Source: CAWCDJ01 sp963796485
GTDB lineage: Bacteria; Acidobacteriota; Terriglobia; Bryobacterales; Bryobacteraceae
Assembly: GCA_963796485.1 (NCBI GenBank)
Contig: CAWCLV010000012.1
Coordinates: forward strand, 248,001 to 312,000
Reading direction: 5' to 3'
Length of the DNA: 64,000 bases
The position numbers were made by a program, and so were the translations under genes. Below the pieces are notes generated by a model. The model was not told the origin of the DNA. It did not search any database and saw nothing but the letters and a program-made list of their open reading frames with translations. Position 1 is the first letter of the stretch; each line of letters begins with the position of its first letter. Below, piece by piece: positions 25,456 to 34,081 of the stretch.

Positions 25456-26589
25456 ATGCTGCAACCCAGGCTGGTTCTTCTGATCGGCGTGATGGCTGTC
25501 TTACACGCCGCAATGGCACAGGCTCCCGCCGCGCCGGCACGCCCTCCGCGCCCGACGCCGCCGACCCGGGATCCAAACACTCCCGGCTTCGTGAAGGCGA
25601 AGGAACTGCCTGACGGCACGAATGCCCCTGCCGGCGCGGACGGAAACTTCATTCTCGGCCCGACGCACAACCCCGCTCCGGAGATGACTCCGCAGGAAGG
25701 CGTGCCGCAAGGCGAGGTCTACACCTTCACGATGGAATCGAAGGACAGCAAACTGTATCCCGGCATCGCGCGCGAACCCGGGACATTTGGCCGCCCCGAT
25801 CCCGACGACCCGGCCAAATTGATCGTCACCACGAGCCACCCCGCTCCGTATAGCCGGCGCGTCACCGTTTACGTTCCCAGGCAGTACGTTCCGGGCCCCG
25901 CCGCGCCGTTCATCGTAGGAGCGGACGGGCCGGACCGGGCGCTGTTCACCGCTCTCGACAACCTGATTGCCCAGCACCGCGTACCGGTGATGGTCGCTAT
26001 TTCCATCAGCAACGGGAGCGGCGATGCGCAGGGTAGCGAGCGCGGGCTGGAATACGACACGATGTCCGGCCGGTACGCGGAGTTCGTCGAAACGGAGGTT
26101 CTGCCCCTCGTGGAGAAGCAGTACCACGTGAAACTCACGAAAAACCCCGAGGGCCGGGCCACGATGGGCGGCAGTTCCGGCGGCTCCTGCGCCCTCATCA
26201 TGGCGTGGTATCACCCGGAGCTTTACCATCGCGTTCTCACTTACTCAGGGACTTATGTGAACCAACAATGGCCGCCGAATGCCGAAACGCCGCATGGTGC
26301 GTGGGAGTTCCACGAACGCCTCGTCCCCAACAGCTCGAGAAAACCGATTCGCATCTGGATGGAGGTGGGCGACAGGGACCTGTTCAATCCGAATTCGATG
26401 CGCGACAACATGCACGACTGGGTTCTCGCCAATGAGAATATGGCGCGAGTGCTGGCCGCCAGGGGCTATCATTATCAGTTCGTGTTCGCGCGCAATGCGG
26501 GCCACACCGATCGCGCCGTCAAGATGCAGACGTTGCCCGAGGCCCTGGAATACCTATGGCAGGGATATCCGGCCAGTGCGCGGAAGTAA
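25456..26589 (+). CDS. Exported alpha/beta-hydrolase, putative esterase (Fes/EsteraseD-like)
   Basis: A 377-residue protein with a signal peptide (1-22, ending HAAMAQ) and a proline-rich linker. The catalytic domain follows the putative-esterase (EsteraseD/Fes) course: SRRVTVYVPRQYV, FIVGADGP, nucleophile elbow GGSSGG and a late GHTD providing the histidine. Members cleave feruloyl, siderophore or other ester bonds; substrate cannot be told. It is 17 bp upstream of the SGNH hydrolase gene on the same strand, probably one transcript, giving two secreted esterases together. Longer in-frame versions upstream would run through the promoter and lack a signal peptide. Confidence 0.82.
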   Translation: MLQPRLVLLIGVMAVLHAAMAQAPAAPARPPRPTPPTRDPNTPGFVKAKELPDGTNAPAGADGNFILGPTHNPAPEMTPQEGVPQGEVYTFTMESKDSKLYPGIAREPGTFGRPDPDDPAKLIVTTSHPAPYSRRVTVYVPRQYVPGPAAPFIVGADGPDRALFTALDNLIAQHRVPVMVAISISNGSGDAQGSERGLEYDTMSGRYAEFVETEVLPLVEKQYHVKLTKNPEGRATMGGSSGGSCALIMAWYHPELYHRVLTYSGTYVNQQWPPNAETPHGAWEFHERLVPNSSRKPIRIWMEVGDRDLFNPNSMRDNMHDWVLANENMARVLAARGYHYQFVFARNAGHTDRAVKMQTLPEALEYLWQGYPASARK

Positions 26590-26606
26590 AACTTGCGAGG
26601 TGATTC

Positions 26607-27833
26607 ATGACCGCACGAAAAAGTATTCTCATCCTGTTCGCATCGGCCGCGATGGCGCTCGCCCAGACGCACTGGGTCGGCACCTGGGCCGCCAGTCCCG
26701 CACCGCAACTTCCGGGCGCGGCGGAGATGTATTCGTCCAGGCTGATCTTCGAGAACCAGACCCTGCGGGAGATCGTGCACACCAGCATCGGCGGCGACAC
26801 CGTTCGGGTCCACCTGTCCAACGCTTACGGCGGCCGGATGGCGGATGTCGGGTCGGTCCATATCGCCCTGCACGCGCACGGTTCGAGCATCGTGCCTGAC
26901 TCGGACCGCACCGTAACGTTCGACGGCCGGAGCACGGTGGCCATTCCCGCAGACGCGCCCGTGCTCAGCGACCCCGTGAAACTGCACGTCCCGCCCGGGG
27001 CCGACCTGGCGATCAGCATCTATCTGCCGAAGACCGTCGCAGGAGCGGGCCTTCATTACGGGGCGCAGCAGACGTCGTACATCGGGAAGGGTAACCTGAC
27101 GGCGGCCGAATCGGTCGGCAATCCGGAGACGGTGACGTCGTGGGCGTTTCTGGCAGGAGTGGACGTGCTGGCGCCAGAGAGCAGTTCGGCGGTGGTGGCG
27201 TTCGGCGATTCCATCACGGATGGTGCGCGCTCGACCGTCGACGCCGATCATCGCTGGCCGGACTTCCTGGCGGTAAGACTGCGCGAACGAGGCGGACGCC
27301 AAATCGGCGTGCTGAACGCCGGAATCGGCGGAAACCGGGTGTTGCGCGATCCTGCGGAAAATATTCGCTTCGGCGTGAATGCCCTGGCGCGTTTTGACAG
27401 GGACGTGCTGTCGCAGCCCGGCGTGAAGTACGTGATCGTGCTGGAAGGGATCAACGACATCGGGCACGCCGGGACCTCCGCGCCTGCCTCCGACATGCCC
27501 ACGGCGGAAGACCTGATCGTGGGCCTGAAACAGATGATCGACCGCGCTCACGAACACGGCCTGAAGATTTTTGGCGCCACCCTGACGCCATTCGCGGGGA
27601 CCGCGTTTCCCGGCTATTACACGCCGGCCAAAGATGCCATTCGCGGAAGAGTCAACGAATGGATCCGGACTTCGAAAGCCTTCGACGGCGTGATCGACTT
27701 CGACAGGGCACTGCGCGATCCCGCGCATCCGGATGCGATCCTGCCGGCTTACAACGGCGGTGATCATCTCCACCCGGGCGATGCAGGGTACAGGGAGATG
27801 GGCGCCGCGATCGACCTTTCCCTCTTCCAGTGA
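26607..27833 (+). CDS. Exported SGNH/GDSL hydrolase
   Basis: A 408-residue secreted enzyme with signal peptide (1-20) and an N-terminal beta-sandwich accessory domain (about 21-190). The catalytic domain shows all SGNH blocks: GDSIT with the nucleophile Ser202, GGNR (241-244), GIND (281-284) and the D-x-x-H pair D386/H389 in GGDHLHPGDAGY. This domain arrangement is known from carbohydrate esterases of the SGNH type. It probably removes acyl or acetyl groups from a polysaccharide. It has a clear ribosome site (GAGGTGA) and follows the esterase gene by 17 bp. Confidence 0.9.
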   Translation: MTARKSILILFASAAMALAQTHWVGTWAASPAPQLPGAAEMYSSRLIFENQTLREIVHTSIGGDTVRVHLSNAYGGRMADVGSVHIALHAHGSSIVPDSDRTVTFDGRSTVAIPADAPVLSDPVKLHVPPGADLAISIYLPKTVAGAGLHYGAQQTSYIGKGNLTAAESVGNPETVTSWAFLAGVDVLAPESSSAVVAFGDSITDGARSTVDADHRWPDFLAVRLRERGGRQIGVLNAGIGGNRVLRDPAENIRFGVNALARFDRDVLSQPGVKYVIVLEGINDIGHAGTSAPASDMPTAEDLIVGLKQMIDRAHEHGLKIFGATLTPFAGTAFPGYYTPAKDAIRGRVNEWIRTSKAFDGVIDFDRALRDPAHPDAILPAYNGGDHLHPGDAGYREMGAAIDLSLFQ

Positions 27834-27838
27834 GGTGG

Positions 27839-27869
27839 TTGACAAGACCGGCGCCGGTTCGTGTAGTCT
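27839..27869 (+). promoter_or_regulatory. Promoter of the DinB-like gene with perfect -35
   Basis: A perfect TTGACA (27839-27844) begins 5 bp after the SGNH hydrolase stop. The -10 is either TGTAGT (27862-27867, spacing 17) or TAGTCT (27864-27869, spacing 19). The ATG at 27877 follows 7-9 nt later without a ribosome site, so a leaderless mRNA is likely. Confidence 0.55.
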
Positions 27870-27876
27870 GGGCGCT

Positions 27877-28389
27877 ATGACTATTCGCGGAAGTTTGCTT
27901 CTTTGCCTCGCCTGCATGCCGCTGCTGGTGTGCGCCCAGAATAACCTCAAGAAGACTGTCGACCAGCGCTACTTCAACGGCGTCCGCAAGAACCTCGAAG
28001 CAGCCGCCGAGGTCATGCCCGCCGATAAGTACGGGTTCAAGCTGACCCCGGGGCAGATGTCGTTCGCCGAATGGATCAATCATTCGACAGAACGGAATTA
28101 CTCCGATTGCGCCACGCTGAAGGGCGAGGCCGTTCCGGAAGCCGCCAGGAAGGTACCTGGCTTGAAGGACAAGGCGGAAATCGCCCAAGCCCTCAAGGAT
28201 TCCTTCGCCTACTGCGCCGCGGCACTGGAGGGAACCGACGACCAGAAGATCCTTGCCTCGCCGCAGATGACCTACGCGCTCCTCCACATCGCCGTCCACA
28301 ACAACGAAATCTACGGGAACATCGCCGGCTACCTGCGGTCGAATGGAATCGTCCCGCCGTCCACCGCCGCGCGCCAGGGTAGGAAGTAG
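27877..28389 (+). CDS. DinB-like superfamily protein, exported
   Basis: A 170-residue protein with a signal peptide (about 1-20, ending LLVCAQ) and one DinB-like four-helix domain. The expected three-histidine pattern is partly visible: one in FAEWINHS and others in LLHIAVHNNEIYGN, followed by the typical ending IAGYLRSNGIVPPS. The family includes thiol transferases such as BshC-independent bacillithiol enzymes and many proteins of unknown role. Secreted DinB-like proteins are common in Acidobacteria. The start is placed at 27877 because the longer frame would overlap the hydrolase gene and lose the leader. Confidence 0.82.
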   Translation: MTIRGSLLLCLACMPLLVCAQNNLKKTVDQRYFNGVRKNLEAAAEVMPADKYGFKLTPGQMSFAEWINHSTERNYSDCATLKGEAVPEAARKVPGLKDKAEIAQALKDSFAYCAAALEGTDDQKILASPQMTYALLHIAVHNNEIYGNIAGYLRSNGIVPPSTAARQGRK

Positions 28390-28565
28390 GCCCCACACGC
28401 GCTGCCCGGAACCGGCGCCTCGCCATCGGCGGATGTTCTCTTGCCCTGTGGGCTTTCCTCAGGGCCGGCGCGGAAATCAGCACGGGTCAGCGCTCATACG
28501 ACGGCAGTTGAGCGCTGACCGGCGGGCGCCCGCGGAACTCATTCGCTGTGATAGAAATTGAAGCT

Positions 28566-30977
28566 ATGGTTCAGCGAAGAGTCTGTCTGCTTCCTGCCGT
28601 GATGCTGCTGGCCGGCAGCGCATGGGCGGCAGACCTGCAGAACGCGGTCGTCGTTTCGCCAGGTTCCGCCGCGATGCCGGTGCAGAAGGCCTCCCAGATG
28701 CTCCGGGAGGAAATCGAGAAGCGGACGGAAATTCGTCTCGCCGCGAGCAATTCCCTCCCCTCCGAAGGCAGTCCGTTCATTCTGGTGGGCACGAACAGCC
28801 AGGTGCGGGCGATCTCGCCGGTCCTCTTCAGGCGGCTTCCTGCCGCGCCGGACGGCGCCGACGGTTTTCGCGTTGCCGTCGCGGGGAACTCGGTCGTCGT
28901 GGCGGGCAACAGCGATCGCGCGGTGGTGTTTGGAGCCGGCTACCTGCTGCGCCACCTGCGGATGCAGCGCGGGAAGATCCTCGAGATCGAGGAGACCCTG
29001 AGCGTCTCTACCGCGCCGAAGTATGCGATTCGCGGCCATCAACTCGGGTACCGGCCCAAGGTGAACGCCTATGACGCGTTCACGGTGCCGATGTTCGAGC
29101 AGTATATCCGCGACCTCGCGATCTTCGGCACCAATTCGATTGAACTGATTCCGCCGAGGTCCGACGACGCCGACCAGAGTCCCCATTTCTCTCTGCCCAA
29201 GATCGAAATGATGGAGCAGGTTTCGCACATCTGCGATGAGTACGGGCTCGACGTCTGGATCTGGTTTCCCGCCATGGACAAGGACTACTCGGACCCCGCG
29301 ACCGTCGATTTCGCCCTGAAGGAGTGGGCCGAAGTGTTCCGGCGGCTGCCCCGCATCGACAACGTTTTCGTGCCCGGCGGCGACCCCGGCCATACCGAGC
29401 CGAAGTACCTGCTGGCGCTGCTCGAAAAGCAGACCGGGATCCTGCACAAATATCATCCCAATGCCCACATGTGGGTCTCGCCGCAGAGCTTTTCGAAACC
29501 TTGGATGGACGAGTTTTACCAGCTTCTTCAGGCGGAGCCGAAGTGGCTGACGGGCGTGGTGTTCGGGCCTCAGGTGCGCGACAGCCTTCCGGAGCTGCGG
29601 CGCAAAGTCCCGGCGCGCTACCCGATCCGGCGGTACCCGGACATCACCCACAGCATCGACAGCCAGTATTTCGTGCCGGACTGGGATTTGGCATACATGG
29701 TGACCGAGGGCCGCGAAGTAGCGAACCCGCGCCCTTTGGACGAGCGTGCGATCTTCGAGGCTTACAGAGACTATGCCATCGGGTTCAGCACCTACTCGGA
29801 AGGCGTCAACGACGACGTCAACAAGATCGTGTGGAGCACCCTGGGCTGGGACCCGAACGCCGACCTTCACGAGGCGCTGCGCGAGTTCGGGCGGTATTTT
29901 ATCGGTGACCAGGCCGGCGACGATTTCGCCGCGGGGCTTTTCGCGCTGGAACGCAACTGGCGCGGACCGCTGCTGACCAACGAGGGGGTGGACACGACGT
30001 TCCAGTCCTTCCGCGACATGGAGAAGCGCGCCACGCCCCAGATGAAGCTCAACTGGCGGTTTCAACAGGCGCTGTACCGCGCCTATTACGACGAGTACGT
30101 GCGGCAGCGCTTGATCTACGAAACCGGCCTGGAGCAGCAGGCGCTGGGGGAACTTCGCCAGGCGCCGCGCACCGGCGCGCAAATCGCCATCGAGAGAGCC
30201 CGGCAGACGCTCGATAAGGCCGTGACCCAACCCGCCGCTGAGGATCTCCGGGGACGGCTGATGGAATTGAGCGAGGCGCTCTACGGCAGTATCCACGCAC
30301 AATTGAGCGTGGAGAAGTACCAGGCGATCGCGGTTGGCCGCGGCGCCAGTTCCGATACGGCGGACGTGCCTCTGAACAACCGCTGGTGGCTCGAAGAGCG
30401 CTTCCGCGAAGTCGGCGCGATGAACGACGAGAAGGAGCGGCTTGCCGCCATCGATGCCGTGGTCAACCGCACCGATCCCGGCCCCGGCGGGTTCTACGAC
30501 GACCTGGGCGACCTCGCGCACCAGCCCCACCTGGTCCGCGGGCCGGGGTATCCATCGGATCCCGCGTTCCTCCAGTCGTCTTATGTGGGGATCGGCGATG
30601 CGGGGGTAGGCCGCATCAACCTGGTGACCGGCTACCGGACGAACTATCCCCGGCCTTGGATTTCGGTGGGCGCAGCCCTGAACGATACGCCGGTGAAGAT
30701 GCGGTATGAGGGCCTCGATCCCCGCGCCGAATACAAGGTCCGCGTCGTGTACGCGGGCGGCAACACCGGGCCCAAACTGCGGCTGGTCGCGAACGAAAAG
30801 TTCGAGATCCACCCCTGGCTGAAGCGCCCTGTGCCGTTCCGCCCGCTCGAATTCGACATCCCGAAGGCCGCGACCGGGAGTGGGAAGCTGGAATTGACGT
30901 TCTCGCGGGAGCCCGGCTTGAGCGGCAACGGCCGGGGCCTTGAAATCGGAGAAGTCTGGATCATCAGGAAAGACTGA
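28566..30977 (+). CDS. Exported glycosidase-like protein (GH67/GH20-type architecture), substrate unknown
   Basis: An 803-residue protein with a signal peptide (1-21, ending SAWA). Residues about 22-135 resemble the alpha/beta N-terminal domain that precedes the barrel in GH20, GH67 and GH84 enzymes (MLREEIEKRTEIRLAA; SDRAVVFGAGYLLRHLR). A TIM barrel follows from YAIRGHQLGYRPKVNAYDAF. Possible active-site acids are in DNVFVPGGDPGHTEPKY and STYSEGVNDDVNK. The C-terminal 200 residues are beta-rich. Alpha-glucuronidase-like activity is a reasonable guess, but the family could not be fixed and no catalytic pair is proven. Confidence 0.6.
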   Translation: MVQRRVCLLPAVMLLAGSAWAADLQNAVVVSPGSAAMPVQKASQMLREEIEKRTEIRLAASNSLPSEGSPFILVGTNSQVRAISPVLFRRLPAAPDGADGFRVAVAGNSVVVAGNSDRAVVFGAGYLLRHLRMQRGKILEIEETLSVSTAPKYAIRGHQLGYRPKVNAYDAFTVPMFEQYIRDLAIFGTNSIELIPPRSDDADQSPHFSLPKIEMMEQVSHICDEYGLDVWIWFPAMDKDYSDPATVDFALKEWAEVFRRLPRIDNVFVPGGDPGHTEPKYLLALLEKQTGILHKYHPNAHMWVSPQSFSKPWMDEFYQLLQAEPKWLTGVVFGPQVRDSLPELRRKVPARYPIRRYPDITHSIDSQYFVPDWDLAYMVTEGREVANPRPLDERAIFEAYRDYAIGFSTYSEGVNDDVNKIVWSTLGWDPNADLHEALREFGRYFIGDQAGDDFAAGLFALERNWRGPLLTNEGVDTTFQSFRDMEKRATPQMKLNWRFQQALYRAYYDEYVRQRLIYETGLEQQALGELRQAPRTGAQIAIERARQTLDKAVTQPAAEDLRGRLMELSEALYGSIHAQLSVEKYQAIAVGRGASSDTADVPLNNRWWLEERFREVGAMNDEKERLAAIDAVVNRTDPGPGGFYDDLGDLAHQPHLVRGPGYPSDPAFLQSSYVGIGDAGVGRINLVTGYRTNYPRPWISVGAALNDTPVKMRYEGLDPRAEYKVRVVYAGGNTGPKLRLVANEKFEIHPWLKRPVPFRPLEFDIPKAATGSGKLELTFSREPGLSGNGRGLEIGEVWIIRKD

Positions 30978-31121
30978 TTCAGTTACCGGCTCGCCGGCTT
31001 TCTGCCCGCGTCCCGGTGATCGAAATTCAGAGTCGCCCGCCGGAACCTGCGGGGCCGGAGCGTAAGCGAGGTGCGCAGACACCGCCGGCGGTTTCGCCGC
31101 TATTCGGAAAATTAGATCCGA

Positions 31122-31161
31122 TATAATCGAAGTTCCCCCGGAGTTCGCAGAAACAGGAGGT
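31122..31161 (+). promoter_or_regulatory. Promoter -10 and ribosome site of the aminotransferase-pckA operon
   Basis: A perfect TATAAT (31122-31127) with a weak -35, followed by AGGAGGT (31155-31161) ending 9 nt before the GTG start at 31171. Unlike many genes here, this operon has a conventional leader of about 40 nt with a full Shine-Dalgarno sequence. Confidence 0.55.
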
Positions 31162-31170
31162 AGAGACCCC

Positions 31171-32391
31171 GTGAACCTGAGCCAACTGGCGAGATCGATT
31201 TGCGAGTCGCCCACTCTGAAACTGAACGAGACGGCGGCCAGACTGAAGGAAAAGGGCGAGCCGGTCATCCACCTCGGAGGCGGCGAGCCTAAGAGCAAGG
31301 CGCCGATCGACGCCATCGTGAGTTGTACGGCGATGCTGCAGACCGGCGACGTGAAGTACACCCCGGCCGACGGCATTCCCGCGCTGAAGAAGGCCATCAT
31401 TCGTTACACCGAGGAGCACTATGGCCGCCTCGCGGCTCCGGAAAACGTGATCGCCTCGAGCGGCGCAAAGCAGGCGATCATGGTGCTGCTGCATGCCATC
31501 CTCGACCCCAAACAGGAAGTCATCTTTCCCGTTCCGTACTGGGTGAGCTACCCGGAGATGGTGAAACTCGCGGGCGGGGTGCCGGTTCCGGTAGCGGCAA
31601 GAGATGGCGGCTTCGAACCGACCGTCGACGAGATCGCCGAAGCGGTCGGCCCGTACACGAAGGCCGTCATTCTCAACAGCCCCAACAACCCTTCGGGCGC
31701 AATTTACTCGGAAGAGTTCGTCGCCGGTGTGGTCGAGCTGTGCGAGAAACGCAGCCTGTACCTGATCATGGACGACACCTATAACCGCCTGATCTTCGAA
31801 GGGCGCGCACCCACGAACTGTTACAGCTATGCCGGGGTCCACAACATCGACGCCTCCAAGCTGGTGGTGATCAACTGCGTTTCCAAGATGTATGCCATGA
31901 CCGGATTTCGGATCGGCTGGGCCATCGGCAACCGGCAACTGATTCGGGCTATGGCCAACATTCAGTCGCAGGAGACTTCGGGTCCGGCGGCGCCGTCGCA
32001 GTGGGCGGCTGCGGGGGCACTGAACGGCGTGCAGTCGTGTATCGAGACCCTGCGGATGACGCTTGAGAATAACCGGAATGTGATGATGACCCACCTCTCG
32101 ACACTTCCCGGGCTGCGCGTGACCAAGCCTGCCGGCACGTTCTACTGCTTCCCCGATTTCAGCGCGTACGAGAAGGATTCCGCGAAGCTGTCGAACTTGC
32201 TGCTGGATAAAGTGCGGGTGGTGACCGTTCCGGGACGCGAGTTCGGAATGGAGGGCCATCTGCGCGTCAGTTTCTGCGGCACCCTGAAGGAGATTATGGA
32301 GGGCTGCGAACGCATCAAGTGGGCCCTCGATCCGAATGCGCCCAACGAGATGTTTCTGGGAGACCGCAAACTCGTGAGGGACTGGAGATGA
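31171..32391 (+). CDS. PLP-dependent aminotransferase, aspartate type (class I/II)
   Basis: A 406-residue fold-type I aminotransferase starting with GTG after a strong AGGAGGT. It has the class I/II motifs: YTPADGIPALKKAI, SSGAKQAIMVLL, NSPNNPSGA (169-177), DDTYNRLIF and the PLP lysine K239 in NCVSKMYAMTGFRIGW, with the phosphate-binding arginine R247 close behind. This arrangement is typical of the AspAT Ib subfamily. Its last codon overlaps the start of the PEP carboxykinase gene (ATGA). Aspartate aminotransferase makes oxaloacetate, the substrate of that kinase, so the pair could feed amino-acid carbon into gluconeogenesis. The specificity is inferred. Confidence 0.88.
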   Translation: MNLSQLARSICESPTLKLNETAARLKEKGEPVIHLGGGEPKSKAPIDAIVSCTAMLQTGDVKYTPADGIPALKKAIIRYTEEHYGRLAAPENVIASSGAKQAIMVLLHAILDPKQEVIFPVPYWVSYPEMVKLAGGVPVPVAARDGGFEPTVDEIAEAVGPYTKAVILNSPNNPSGAIYSEEFVAGVVELCEKRSLYLIMDDTYNRLIFEGRAPTNCYSYAGVHNIDASKLVVINCVSKMYAMTGFRIGWAIGNRQLIRAMANIQSQETSGPAAPSQWAAAGALNGVQSCIETLRMTLENNRNVMMTHLSTLPGLRVTKPAGTFYCFPDFSAYEKDSAKLSNLLLDKVRVVTVPGREFGMEGHLRVSFCGTLKEIMEGCERIKWALDPNAPNEMFLGDRKLVRDWR

Positions 32392-34058
32392 ACCCTTACC
32401 TCGATTTTCCCTCCCCGGCGCAGGGAGAGGCCGGGAAACTGGCCAGCGTTTACGGTTTGGGAAATCACGGCCTTGCCAACCTGCGGCGGGTGTACTGGAA
32501 CCTGCCCACGGCGTCGCTCTACGAAGAGGTCGTGTTCCGCGGCGAAGCGCGAATCGCGCATCTCGGCCCGGTGGTGGTCAGCACGGGCAAGCACACGGCC
32601 CGCGCCGCGGCGGACAAGTTCGTGGTCCGCGAGCCATCTTCGGAGGAACACGTCTGGTGGGGGCAGTACAACCGCCCGTTTAGCAGCGAGAAGTTCACGA
32701 CGCTGTTCACGCGGCTGCAGGCGTTTCTGCAGCAGCGCGATATCTTTGTGCAGGACTGCTACGCGGGCGCCGATCCGGATTACCGCATGCCCATCCGGAT
32801 CATCACCGAGAAGGCTTGGCACAGCCTTTTCGCCCGCAACATGTTGATGAAGATCCGCAGGACGGAGGAGTTGAAGAAGCACGCTCCGGAATTCACCGTG
32901 ATCTGTGCGCCTTCGTTCCTCGCTTCCCCGATCATCGACGGCACGCGCACGGAAACGTTCATTATTTTGAATTTCGCGGAGCGCCTGGCGATCATCGGCG
33001 GGTCGGAATACGGCGGCGAGATCAAGAAGACGATTTTCACCGTACTGAACTACCTCTTGCCCCTCGATAACGTTCTTCCCATGCACTGCTCGGCGAACGT
33101 GGGAGCGGAGGGAGACGTGGCTCTCTTCTTCGGGCTTTCGGGAACCGGCAAAACGACTCTCTCGGCCGATCCCTCGCGCAGCCTGATCGGCGACGACGAG
33201 CATGGCTGGAGCGAAAACGGCGTCTTCAACTTCGAGGACGGCTGCTACGCGAAGGTGATCCGCCTCTCACCGGAAGCCGAGCCCCAGATTCACGCGTGCA
33301 CGCGCCGTTTCGGCACCATCCTGGAAAATGTCGTGCTCGATCCCGTGTCGCACCGGCTCGATCTGAACGACGACGCGCTGACGGAGAATACCCGCGGCGC
33401 GTATCCGCTTGACTACATCGAGAATTATCTGCCGCCCAAGATGGCGGGCCACCCGCGAAACGTCATTTTCCTGACCTGCGACGCGAACGGGGTGATGCCG
33501 CCGATCGCGCGGCTCACCGCGGACCAGGCGATCTACCACTTCATCTCCGGGTACACCAGCAAAATCGCAGGCACCGAGATCGGTCTCGGAGTCGAACCCG
33601 AAACCACGTTCAGCGCCTGCTTCGGCGGGCCATTCATGGTTCATCACCCGTATGCCTATGCGCGCATGCTCAAAGCGCGCCTGATGAAGTACGGCGCCAC
33701 CTGCTGGATCGTGAACACGGGCTGGACCGGAGGGCCATTCGGCGTCGGAAAGCGGATCAGTATCAAGCACACGCGGGCCCTGCTGAATGCAGCGCTCAGC
33801 GGGAAACTGGACAACGTCGCGTTCCGCCCGGATCCGGTATTCGGATTCGCCGTTCCGTCCGAGTGCGAAGGCGTGCCCTCACAGATTCTCGACCCGGCCG
33901 GCAGTTGGCCCAACCGCACCGCCTACTACAGGCAATACGTGGCGCTGGCCGCCCGTTTCATCGAAAACTTCAAGCTGCTGAAGGACGGCTGCCCGGAAGA
34001 ACTGCTGAAGGCGGGTCCGCAGCTGCAATCGGTGATCGAACTGACGACCGGCGCGTGA
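32388..34058 (+). CDS. pckA: Phosphoenolpyruvate carboxykinase (ATP)
   Basis: A 556-residue cytoplasmic enzyme converting oxaloacetate and ATP to PEP, CO2 and ADP, the first step of gluconeogenesis. The kinase-1a loop GLSGTGKTT (249-257) with K255 is followed by LIGDDEHGW (kinase-2 metal site). VFFxGLSGTGKTTLSAD and the later NTGWTGGPFGVGKRIS are hallmark sequences of the ATP-type enzyme. The usual length is about 540. The ATG overlaps the aminotransferase stop, so expression is coupled. The first 75 residues (through NLRRVYWNLPTASLYEE) also match the family. Confidence 0.95.
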   Translation: MNPYLDFPSPAQGEAGKLASVYGLGNHGLANLRRVYWNLPTASLYEEVVFRGEARIAHLGPVVVSTGKHTARAAADKFVVREPSSEEHVWWGQYNRPFSSEKFTTLFTRLQAFLQQRDIFVQDCYAGADPDYRMPIRIITEKAWHSLFARNMLMKIRRTEELKKHAPEFTVICAPSFLASPIIDGTRTETFIILNFAERLAIIGGSEYGGEIKKTIFTVLNYLLPLDNVLPMHCSANVGAEGDVALFFGLSGTGKTTLSADPSRSLIGDDEHGWSENGVFNFEDGCYAKVIRLSPEAEPQIHACTRRFGTILENVVLDPVSHRLDLNDDALTENTRGAYPLDYIENYLPPKMAGHPRNVIFLTCDANGVMPPIARLTADQAIYHFISGYTSKIAGTEIGLGVEPETTFSACFGGPFMVHHPYAYARMLKARLMKYGATCWIVNTGWTGGPFGVGKRISIKHTRALLNAALSGKLDNVAFRPDPVFGFAVPSECEGVPSQILDPAGSWPNRTAYYRQYVALAARFIENFKLLKDGCPEELLKAGPQLQSVIELTTGA

Positions 34059-34081
34059 CAAGGAGCGTTGTAGCGTAGCCT

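Noticed and set aside
28539..31400. A 953-codon open frame on the minus strand opposite the glycosidase-like gene
   Set aside because: Its translation is rich in Arg, His and Val with no domain, signal or start site, and it mirrors the codon positions of the real gene on the other strand, a common effect of high GC.
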